Assembly: GCA_025963645.1 (NCBI GenBank)
Contig: JAOQAI010000013.1
Span: forward strand, 124,001-188,000
DNA from: Flaviaestuariibacter sp.
GTDB lineage: Bacteria > Bacteroidota > Bacteroidia > Chitinophagales > Chitinophagaceae
Length of the DNA stretch: 64,000 bases
Reading direction: 5' to 3'
Position 1 is the first letter of the stretch, and each line of letters begins with the position of its first letter. The position numbers and the translations under genes are program-made. Positions 1 through 6,734 of the stretch are shown here, one piece after another. A model generated the notes under the pieces. It saw only the letters and a program-made list of their open reading frames with translations, searched no databases and was not told the DNA's origin.

Positions 1-1
1 A

Positions 2-1255
2 ATATTGGGCACTAAGCGGCAGGAAGCATTGGGCAATACCTTTTGGGACATACTTCCAAAAGGTATAGAGAAAGATCATTTTTTCAATGAATGTCATAGG
101 GCCTTGTCCCAAGGTGTGGCCATTGAATTTGAAAACTACACGCCTCAATACAAAATTTGGTTTGAAAACCGGATATATCCTTCTAATGACGGGTTATATA
201 TCTTCTTTCAAAACATTGATGAAAAGAAACAAGCTGAAACAGAGCTGCAGCGGTTATCATTGGTAGCAAAAGAAACAGAGAACGCTGTCGTGTTTATCAC
301 ACCAGACCGGAAAACAACATGGGTGAATGCCGCCTTTACCCGAATGACCGGGTATGCTCCTGAAGAAGTGATAGGAAATACCCCAGCCAAACTTTTAGAA
401 GGCCCGGGTACTGATCCTGTCACAGTAAAATTTATCCACGAGCAATACAAGACAGAAAAACCTTTCCAGGTGGAGATACTGAATTACAAAAAAAGCGGTG
501 AACCCTTTTGGTCAGAACTTCATATCCAGCCCCTTTTTGATGCAACAGGAAAGTTGGAGCAGTTCTTTAGTTTGCGAAAGGATATTACCAAACGGAAAGC
601 CCTGGAGAAAGAACTGGAAGTGCAACAAAAGAAAACAACAGCTGCAGTAATTGCTGCGCAGGAAAAGGAGCGGGCACAAGTAAGCCTGGAACTGCATGAT
701 AATGTAAACCAGGTATTAACCACGATAAAGCTCTACATGGAGCTTTGCAGGGATGGCGTTGGAAATACACAGGAGATACTGGAACGCAGCATCGGGCTCA
801 TGCAGGAATCCATCACTGAAATTCGCAGTCTTTCCAAACGCTTGTCGGCTCCTTCGCTTGGTAATATCAAGTTGCAGGAATCAATAAAAGATCTGCTGGA
901 CACGGTGGCTGCTACCGGCAAGCTCGTTATCTCGCTGGATATGGAGGATATGAGTGATGTGGATGTAAACCAGGAGGTACATCTTGCCTTGTACCGTATC
1001 TTACAAGAGCACCTGACCAATATCCTGAAACATGCCAAAGCTCAAAGTGTGCAAGTAATCCTACAAGATTCGAAGGGCACGATTCAACTGGTAGTGATAG
1101 ACGACGGGCAAGGCTTTGACATACAAAGGAAGCGCAATGGCATTGGCATCACCAATATGATAACCCGGGCAGAAAATAGTAAAGGCATGCTTAGTCTAAA
1201 CAGCGCCCCGGGCTGTGGCTGTGAATTGAAAGTGAGTATTCCCCGATTTGGGTGA
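2..1255 (+). CDS. PAS-domain sensor histidine kinase, NarL/LuxR-partner type (5' truncated by window edge)
   Basis: The reading frame is open to the left edge, so the true start lies outside. Visible order: remainder of a PAS fold (residues 1-75 from the first possible TTG at 5), a complete PAS domain (about 85-195, motif RMTGY then EEVIGN, ending DITKRKALE), a HisKA_3 dimerisation helix with phospho-acceptor His in LELHDNVNQ (about residue 231) and a HATPase_c domain with DDGQGF and GIGITNM. HisKA_3 kinases normally phosphorylate LuxR-type response regulators; none lies downstream in this window. No transmembrane segment is visible in the part present, so it could be cytosolic or have its sensor upstream. 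A PAS Cys of LOV type is absent. A terminator follows 110 bp after the stop. Confidence 0.9.
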   Translation: MLGTKRQEALGNTFWDILPKGIEKDHFFNECHRALSQGVAIEFENYTPQYKIWFENRIYPSNDGLYIFFQNIDEKKQAETELQRLSLVAKETENAVVFITPDRKTTWVNAAFTRMTGYAPEEVIGNTPAKLLEGPGTDPVTVKFIHEQYKTEKPFQVEILNYKKSGEPFWSELHIQPLFDATGKLEQFFSLRKDITKRKALEKELEVQQKKTTAAVIAAQEKERAQVSLELHDNVNQVLTTIKLYMELCRDGVGNTQEILERSIGLMQESITEIRSLSKRLSAPSLGNIKLQESIKDLLDTVAATGKLVISLDMEDMSDVDVNQEVHLALYRILQEHLTNILKHAKAQSVQVILQDSKGTIQLVVIDDGQGFDIQRKRNGIGITNMITRAENSKGMLSLNSAPGCGCELKVSIPRFG

Positions 1256-1364
1256 AACCTAAAAAAGGTCAGGAATAATATTTACAGCCATTTACAGTCG
1301 AAATTTTAAAAGCGGTATTATTATTGCATTATAAATATTCTCATAAGCAGTTAGTTTTGGTTGC

Positions 1365-1394
1365 GACCCCTGTTTCCACAGGGGTCTCTTTTTG
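1365..1394 (+). terminator. Rho-independent terminator after the PAS kinase gene
   Basis: GACCCCTGT, loop TTCC, ACAGGGGTC form a perfect 9-bp stem followed by TCTTTTTG. It is about 110 bp downstream of the kinase stop; the AT-rich stretch between (1256-1364) holds no gene I can support. Confidence 0.8.
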
Positions 1395-1501
1395 TGCATA
1401 AGCAAGGTTGACGCTCTCCGAAGAAGTATTAAGGTTCTATTAGCATATAGCAGAAAATAAATATGGGTGGTTTGTGTTTATAGGGGCTCAATCCACGCTC
1501 C

Positions 1502-2071
1502 ATGAAGAAATTGATTTTCCTGCTTCCGTTGCTGTTTATTGCGACGTTTTCTTTTTCTTTTCGTAAAGCGCCTTCCCGTGCAAAAGTGTCCATTGCATCG
1601 GTTAGCCGGTCACTGGCTTTCCCCGTTGCGGGAACTAAGAGCAAGATAAAGGATCAATGGGGCGCCAGCCGTGGCGGTGGCATCCGCCGGCATAAAGGCA
1701 TTGATATCCATGCCCGCAAGGGAACGCCATTAATTGCCGTGTGCGATGGGGTGATCGTAGAAAAGGCACATACGCCAATCGGTGGAAAGACCTTATGGCT
1801 AAAATCAGCCAAACACGGATGGACAGCCTATTATGCGCACCTGGATAAGCAATTGGTGAAAGAAGGGCAGCGTGTGAAGAAGGGACAAGTTATTGGCACG
1901 GTGGGAAATACAGGTAATGCCCGCTTAACTCCACCTCACCTGCATTTTGGCATTTCAGGGGGCAGGGGCTGGGTGAACCCAATGCCATATGTGAAGAATG
2001 CTCCGAAAGTGGCTGCACCGAAGGTTAAAAAGAAGGTTTCAACCTCAAAGAAGAGGAGCCGGAGACGCTAA
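1502..2071 (+). CDS. M23 family metallopeptidase (LytM/peptidoglycan endopeptidase)
   Basis: 189 residues. An N-terminal hydrophobic segment (MKKLIFLLPLLFIATFSFSF) indicates export. The peptidase M23 domain spans about residues 50-160 with the zinc-ligand motif HKGID (His64, Asp68), the central YAHL (His113) and the HLHFG motif (His146, His148), so the catalytic set looks complete. The family cleaves peptide cross-bridges of murein in the periplasm or at the outer face of the wall. The C-terminus is a short Lys/Arg-rich tail (KKKVSTSKKRSRRR), likely electrostatic wall or nucleic acid binding rather than a domain. ATG at 1502 is the first start compatible with the signal sequence. It is a stand-alone gene. 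Confidence 0.9.
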   Translation: MKKLIFLLPLLFIATFSFSFRKAPSRAKVSIASVSRSLAFPVAGTKSKIKDQWGASRGGGIRRHKGIDIHARKGTPLIAVCDGVIVEKAHTPIGGKTLWLKSAKHGWTAYYAHLDKQLVKEGQRVKKGQVIGTVGNTGNARLTPPHLHFGISGGRGWVNPMPYVKNAPKVAAPKVKKKVSTSKKRSRRR

Positions 2072-2298
2072 GATATAAAGGAGTGCTCTACTTTGTCTGT
2101 GCAATTGTTCATGTATGTGCAGGGATAACATTCCCGTAACATTGCCATCACGATTCCTTAACGGTGACGTAATACTGCGATAATGCCCGAATGAGTCCTT
2201 TGCGGAAAGAATAACACTCATGTTGCTCCGCGTAATTCATCTCTTTTTTCTGGTTCTTTTGTTAAGTTCAATTGCATCCGCACAAATTATAAAACTTA

Positions 2299-2324
2299 AC
2301 CGCTTGCCCTTGCAAGTGGTTTTT
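2299..2324 (+). terminator. Probable terminator upstream of the DUF5690 gene
   Basis: ACCGCTTG and CAAGTGGT form an 8-bp stem with one G-T-type mismatch, followed by TTTTATTT. It sits between the M23 gene and the DUF5690 gene, inside a small ORF with an orphan signal peptide (from 2220), which argues against that ORF being a full gene. Confidence 0.5.
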
Positions 2325-2385
2325 ATTTCTATCATAACAATGATTCTTTTGGAAAGCTTTCTCTATATTGAAACAAACTTGTCTC

Positions 2386-3657
2386 GTGCCAAAACAACCT
2401 GCTGCCAATTCTGTTCTTCATTCCGTATTTGCCGCCATTGTGTGCTTTGCCGCTTATGCCTCCATCACTGCTTTTCGCAAGGCTTTTAATGTTGCTTCTT
2501 TTGAAGGCGCCCGGCTTTTTGGATTAGAGTACAAGACCGTGCTGGTCATTACGCAAGTGATCGGCTATATGCTCAGCAAGTTTTATGGCATTGCGTTCAT
2601 CAGCGGACTGAAACGATATGGCCGTGCAAAATTGATCTTTCTGCTGGTTGGTATTTCCTGGATTGCCTGGTTGTTATTCGCTGTTATACCGGCGCCCTAT
2701 AACTTCTGGACACTGGCGTTGAATGGCTTTCCGCTGGGTATGTTGTGGGGCATCGTGTTTTCGTATGTGGAAGGGCGGCGGGCTACCGATTTCATAGCGG
2801 CGGCATTGGCTGTCAGCTTCATTTTTGGTCCGGGGCTGGCAAAGTCGGTTGCGCTCTGGGTGATGAGTGATTGGGGCGTAAGCGAATACTGGATGCCTTT
2901 TATGACGGCGCTGGTTTTCCTGCTGCCATTGGTTTTGTTTGTGTGGCTGCTGGAAAAAATTCCGCCACCGGATGCTAACGATGTAGCCCACCGTACTGCA
3001 CGGGTACCGATGACGGCTGCCGACCGAAAGGCGTTTCTGAAAACCTTTCTTCCCGGTGTAGTCTTACTGGTGATCATCTATATTTTCGTGACCGTGCTTC
3101 GCGAAGTGCGGGATGCTTTTATGGCAGACATGTGGCGCTCCAGCGGCGAAGTGTTTCAGCCAAGTGTATTTGCCCAAACCGAGATGATCATTTCGATATC
3201 TATTTTAATTCTCATTGCCAGTATGGTGGCGGTGCGAAACAACCAGAAAGCCTTCCTAATGGCACAAGGTATTATGCTGGCAGGTTTTATATTGTCCGGT
3301 ATGATGACCTTGCTGTATCAGCAAGGTAGTGTTTCTACTTTCTGGTGGATGACCAGCATGGGACTAGGGTTGTACATGACCTATATTCCTTACAATAGTA
3401 TCCTGTTCGATCGTATGCTGGCTTCGTTTAAATACGCGGCGAATGTGGGCTTTCTTATTTATGTGGCGGATGCCTTCGGCTACCTCGCCAGCATATCGGT
3501 GCTGCTTACGAAAACGGTTTTGAAACTACAAGTGGATTGGTTGCATTTCTATTCCTCGCTGGTGTTGTTTACTTCGGTTACGGGCACCGTGGCCATCTGC
3601 TGTTCGCTGGTTTATTTTCACCGGAAGCACAAGAAGCATTTTACAGTTAGTCATTAG
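2386..3657 (+). CDS. DUF5690 family multi-pass membrane protein (MFS-like)
   Basis: About 423 residues with some twelve hydrophobic segments and the AFRKAF motif after the first helix, typical of the DUF5690 family of Bacteroidota, which resembles major facilitator transporters. The substrate is unknown. Neither start is ATG: TTG at 2368 and GTG at 2386 are both in frame; I prefer GTG because TATATTG at 2364-2370 looks like a weak -7 box that would place the transcript start after the TTG. A soluble loop with alternating charge (around residues 190-220) separates two halves, as in MFS proteins. It appears monocistronic and is followed by convergent transcription of the next histidine kinase gene. 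Confidence 0.75.
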   Translation: MPKQPAANSVLHSVFAAIVCFAAYASITAFRKAFNVASFEGARLFGLEYKTVLVITQVIGYMLSKFYGIAFISGLKRYGRAKLIFLLVGISWIAWLLFAVIPAPYNFWTLALNGFPLGMLWGIVFSYVEGRRATDFIAAALAVSFIFGPGLAKSVALWVMSDWGVSEYWMPFMTALVFLLPLVLFVWLLEKIPPPDANDVAHRTARVPMTAADRKAFLKTFLPGVVLLVIIYIFVTVLREVRDAFMADMWRSSGEVFQPSVFAQTEMIISISILILIASMVAVRNNQKAFLMAQGIMLAGFILSGMMTLLYQQGSVSTFWWMTSMGLGLYMTYIPYNSILFDRMLASFKYAANVGFLIYVADAFGYLASISVLLTKTVLKLQVDWLHFYSSLVLFTSVTGTVAICCSLVYFHRKHKKHFTVSH

Positions 3658-3677
3658 CTTACAGATAGTAAAGAAGC

Positions 3678-4727
3678 TTAATCTTTTCTGGCATTCAGTG
3701 TAAAGCCAATGGTAGTACCTACGCTTTCGGTGCTACGTACATGAATACTGTGGCCATGCGCTTCTATGATATGCTTGCAAATGGCTAAACCTAAGCCACT
3801 GCCTGTCACATCTATACTTCGGCCTTCCTGGGTACGGTAGAAGCGTTCAAAAATGCGGGGTAAAAAGGGCTCGGGAATCCCGATGCCGTCATCGCTGATC
3901 TCCACCAGGATATGCTTTTCGTCGGTGTTGTACATACTGGCGGTTACCGAGCCGCGGTTCTTGCTGTACTTAATAGAATTAGTGACCATATTAATGATCA
4001 CCTGCCGGATCTTTTCCTTATCCGCATACACGGTTAACGGTTGCTCGCAACCTTTTTTGATAGATAAGTAGAGCCCGTTTTTTTCAGCCATCAGCGACAA
4101 GCTTTCATAAACATCACGAACCAGGTCCTGGATAATAAAGTTCTGTTTGCGGAGCTTCAGTTCGCCACGCTCTAACCTGGATATGGAATCCAGGTCTTGT
4201 ATCAGGTGTGCCAACCGCTCTACGTTCCTGGTGGCTTTTTTCAGAAAACGTTCCGCTACTTCTGTATTGTCCATTGCACCACCCAACAGGGTTTCCAGGT
4301 AGCCTTGGATCGCAAAGACAGGCGTCTTGAATTCGTGCGACAGGTTCTGCAGGAACTCTTTGCGAAAGGTTTCGTTTTGCTTCAGCGCTTCAATCTCCCG
4401 TTGCTGACGCTCGCCCCAGGCTTCCACGTCTTCCCGCACCTCGTCAATGCTCTTTTGCGGCAGGATGTATTTATAATAGGTTTCCTGCTTTTTGCTGGCT
4501 TTGGTCTGGTAGATGAATTTGTAAATAAGCTTGATCTTGCGGTAGATGAATTGCTGGATGATAAAGAGAATCAGGAAGTACGATCCGGCCAGAATAATGA
4601 GAAATGAAATGAGCCCTTCTTTCCAACTATGACCTAAGACTAAAAACCCGCAGCCTATAGGAATGGAAAGCACCACTGCGGTAAACAGTGCTAATTGGCG
4701 GGGGGAGAGGTTTTTAGTTTGAAACAT
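3678..4727 (-). CDS. Sensor histidine kinase, PhoR-like
   Basis: 349 residues. Two N-terminal membrane helices (about residues 12-32 and 38-60) with a very short outside loop, a linker coiled coil, a HisKA domain with LSHEFKTP (His131), and HATPase_c with N-box NMVTNSIKYS, DDGIGIPE and GSGLGLAI. A kinase of this compact form probably senses the membrane or works with another protein. Its natural partner is the OmpR-type regulator at 5774-6451 on the same strand; two toxin-antitoxin-like genes lie between them. The start is 10 bp after the AbiEii-like gene stop, so kinase transcription probably depends on read-through from the promoter of that module. Confidence 0.9.
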   Translation of the reverse strand: MFQTKNLSPRQLALFTAVVLSIPIGCGFLVLGHSWKEGLISFLIILAGSYFLILFIIQQFIYRKIKLIYKFIYQTKASKKQETYYKYILPQKSIDEVREDVEAWGERQQREIEALKQNETFRKEFLQNLSHEFKTPVFAIQGYLETLLGGAMDNTEVAERFLKKATRNVERLAHLIQDLDSISRLERGELKLRKQNFIIQDLVRDVYESLSLMAEKNGLYLSIKKGCEQPLTVYADKEKIRQVIINMVTNSIKYSKNRGSVTASMYNTDEKHILVEISDDGIGIPEPFLPRIFERFYRTQEGRSIDVTGSGLGLAICKHIIEAHGHSIHVRSTESVGTTIGFTLNARKD

Positions 4728-4737
4728 AAAGGCAGGC

Positions 4738-5400
4738 TTAGAGGTTAGCGGCTTCTTTGATTATTCTTTCTTTAATTTCTTCCCAACGATGGTTGCGTAA
4801 ACAAATAGGGTCGGGCATTTCTTCTGCCACTTCAAATTGGCACAGGCCTTTAAAGATCGCTTCTACGGGTAAAAATGGATATAGTTTTTCGTAGATGTCT
4901 AATAAGTGCAACAGTGGGTAGTCCTCAAGTATCGCCACCAAATCCCAAAAGTCTTTTTTGCGGCCACCTCTTGAAATGACATCCAGTTTCATGGCACCTA
5001 TTTCTTCAACAGACGCCATCCGTATACCCTCTTTCAGCAGCGGGCGGTTAAAAAATTCAACATCCCAGTACAGGATATCTGTCTTTATAAGCGCCGCTTT
5101 TTCATCCCCGATCATTAATTTTAAACCGTCATTGTTCCGCAACGATTGTAAAGCAGGAAAAGCTTCAGCCGGGCTTTTTACTATAGGAAATATTTCTTTC
5201 AACCGAAAAAGAATAGCCCCAAAATCAGTAGTGCCATACGTTTGGTTAGTAAACAGATCAATATCATCTGACCGACGGTGTCCTTTCATCAGGCTTAGGG
5301 CTGTGCCGCCAACTAAACGAAAGTTGTCTAGTGCCGGCAATTCCATCAAACGCTTTAATACCTTGAGGAGTTCCGGAGTGGCAGTGTGTTTTTGCAGCAT
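4738..5400 (-). CDS. Nucleotidyltransferase, AbiEii/AbiGii toxin family
   Basis: 220 residues. The nucleotidyltransferase signature is clear: FRLVGGTALSLMKGHR followed by SDDIDLF, and the downstream motif RGGRKKDFWDL that in AbiEii carries the third/fourth catalytic motif. AbiEii enzymes are the toxin half of type IV toxin-antitoxin systems and can cause abortive phage infection; the substrate in characterised members is tRNA 3' ends or nucleotides. It overlaps the upstream DUF6922-like gene by 46 bp, the usual sign of a coupled pair. The upstream partner is not AbiEi, so calling it a defence system is inference. It is translated ahead of the histidine kinase gene in the same apparent transcript. 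Confidence 0.85.
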   Translation of the reverse strand: MLQKHTATPELLKVLKRLMELPALDNFRLVGGTALSLMKGHRRSDDIDLFTNQTYGTTDFGAILFRLKEIFPIVKSPAEAFPALQSLRNNDGLKLMIGDEKAALIKTDILYWDVEFFNRPLLKEGIRMASVEEIGAMKLDVISRGGRKKDFWDLVAILEDYPLLHLLDIYEKLYPFLPVEAIFKGLCQFEVAEEMPDPICLRNHRWEEIKERIIKEAANL

Positions 5401-5666
5401 TTGAAATCAGCATCAGAAAGGTGAAGCAGGCGCTTAGCCCATTCCCTGGCAATAGGTTGCAGGGTAGGCATATTAATTAATACGGAGCGGATTTTTTGAG
5501 CGCCATAATAAGAAAGTAAAGCTTGTTGGTCGCTTTCACTGCCCCGCTCAAAAACACGGGTAATGATAAAACGTTCATAACGGTCAAAATCAAGTGATGA
5601 TAGGTCTGCATCCCAAAAAGCGCTTTTGGATAGAAGAGGTTTCTGTTTTGAAATGCGCTTTATCAT
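5355..5666 (-). CDS. DUF6922-like small protein, presumed antitoxin partner of AbiEii
   Basis: 103 residues. It carries the pattern FWDADLSSLDFDRYERFII...RVFERG...YYG near the start and ends with a FKC motif, as I recall for the DUF6922 family that precedes AbiEii-type nucleotidyltransferases in Bacteroidota. No enzyme motif is visible; it is likely helical. It overlaps the toxin gene by 46 bp, implying translational coupling. Its ATG at 5666 follows the -7 box at 5681-5688 by a few bases, so the pair has its own promoter. Antitoxin function is inferred from position only. Confidence 0.65.
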   Translation of the reverse strand: MIKRISKQKPLLSKSAFWDADLSSLDFDRYERFIITRVFERGSESDQQALLSYYGAQKIRSVLINMPTLQPIAREWAKRLLHLSDADFKCCKNTLPLRNSSRY

Positions 5667-5680
5667 GATAAGGAAAGTTA

Positions 5681-5688
5681 CAAAGATA
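5681..5688 (-). promoter_or_regulatory. Promoter -7 box of the DUF6922/AbiEii module
   Basis: On the minus strand this reads TATCTTTG, an exact match to the Bacteroidota -7 consensus TAnnTTTG, 14 bases before the ATG at 5666. It shows that the module, and probably the kinase gene after it, is transcribed independently of the response regulator gene. Confidence 0.65.
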
Positions 5689-5773
5689 ATTCCAAACGGA
5701 GCTTCAGGAGAATATCTGCCCTCGTCCCTTGCGTCCCTTTGTGTGTGGTCTTTTCCCTCTTGTGCCTTATTCC

Positions 5774-6451
5774 CTACATCTCAAACTTATACCCAACCCC
5801 CTTCACCGTCGTAATGCAGTCAATCCCCAGCTTCTGGCGGATCTTGCGGATATGCACGTCAATGGTGCGGTCGCCCACGATCACGTCGGCGCCCCAAACC
5901 TGGCTAAGGATCTCGTTGCGGAGAAACACCCGGCCCGGCTTTGTGGCCAGCAGGTGCAATAGCTCGAATTCTTTTTTTGCCAGCAGCATGTCCTTTCCTT
6001 CATACTGCACTATGAAGCGTTCGGGATCAATGGTCAGCCCGTTAACCGTTAATGCTTTGTGATCTTCACGCCTGGCGCGGCGAAGTAGCGACTGCACCTT
6101 GCTGACAAATACTTTTGGAGAAATGGGCTTCGAAATATAATCGTCCGCGCCGGTGGTGAGGCCTTTTATCTGCGTTGCCTCATCGTTCAAGGCCGTAAGA
6201 AACATGATCAAGGTATCCTTCAATGCCGGTTGTGCCCGCAGGATCTCGCAAACTTCCACACCTGTTTTGCCGGGCATCATGATGTCCAGCACCACCAGGT
6301 CGGGCACTAGTTGCAGCGCTGTAGCAACGGCCTCATTGCCGTCAGCCGCTGTTGTGATGCTGTAGCCTTCCTTGGAAAGGTTGTATTTCAGGATTTCCAG
6401 AATGTCCGGCTCGTCGTCTGCAATCAGCACTTTCCAGGATCGGTTGTCCAT
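5774..6451 (-). CDS. OmpR/PhoB-family response regulator
   Basis: 225 residues from the ATG at 6451. Receiver domain with the acidic pocket ADDEPD, phospho-acceptor Asp56 in VVLDIMMPG, Thr in FLTALN and Lys in DDYISKPI; then a winged-helix Trans_reg_C domain with RTIDVHIRKIRQKLG and the terminal VKGVGYKFE hairpin. It should bind DNA when phosphorylated by the kinase at 3678-4727. A longer frame to 6511 exists but would begin upstream of the -7 box at 6471-6478, so 6451 is the better start. Its separation from the kinase by an AbiEii module is unusual; PhoB/PhoR-type pairs are normally adjacent. Confidence 0.9.
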   Translation of the reverse strand: MDNRSWKVLIADDEPDILEILKYNLSKEGYSITTAADGNEAVATALQLVPDLVVLDIMMPGKTGVEVCEILRAQPALKDTLIMFLTALNDEATQIKGLTTGADDYISKPISPKVFVSKVQSLLRRARREDHKALTVNGLTIDPERFIVQYEGKDMLLAKKEFELLHLLATKPGRVFLRNEILSQVWGADVIVGDRTIDVHIRKIRQKLGIDCITTVKGVGYKFEM

Positions 6452-6470
6452 GCGGTTTGTAAATGTGCGG

Positions 6471-6478
6471 CAAACGTA
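6471..6478 (-). promoter_or_regulatory. Promoter -7 box of the response regulator gene
   Basis: Minus-strand TACGTTTG matches TAnnTTTG, 20 bases before the chosen ATG at 6451. It rules out the longer in-frame start at 6511. Confidence 0.6.
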
Positions 6479-6555
6479 CAGGAAAAAGGACTGCTTCTTT
6501 CCTAAGGTCATTCTGTTTAGAGAGAGTTAATGAAAACTTAATAGTAAGAGCCATA

Positions 6556-6634
6556 GGTTGGAAGTTAGGGGTTGGATGTTGACCCCTATTGACTCGCAAG
6601 TGATACTTTAACTTCGAACCTCCAACCTCCAACC
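6556..6634. repeat. Low-complexity word-repeat spacer with inverted copies
   Basis: The left part contains GGTTGGAAGTTAGGGGTTGG and the right part AACCTCCAACCTCCAACC, i.e. the same short word in opposite orientations, with an inner TAGGGGT...ACCCCTA stem. It is intergenic between divergent genes; no coding sequence is evident. Confidence 0.5.
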
Positions 6635-6713
6635 GTCTCTGCAACGAATACCTTTCAAAAGAAGTCTATCTAAAGCGAAAACACCTATAACATCCTTTTA
6701 AAGGAGTGGGTAT

Positions 6714-6721
6714 TAAATTTG
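6714..6721 (+). promoter_or_regulatory. Promoter -7 box of the large secreted protein gene
   Basis: TAAATTTG matches TAnnTTTG. The first ATG (6726) would be practically leaderless, so the second ATG at 6735 is preferred. Confidence 0.5.
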
Positions 6722-6734
6722 CACTATGGGGCCC

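Noticed and set aside
250-590. LOV-type blue light receptor in the first kinase
   Set aside because: The PAS domain lacks the flavin-binding Cys motif; GNTPAKLLEG replaces it.
4738-5666. Canonical AbiE phage defence operon
   Set aside because: The upstream partner is a DUF6922-like protein without the AbiEi winged-helix antitoxin features, so only toxin family membership is claimed.
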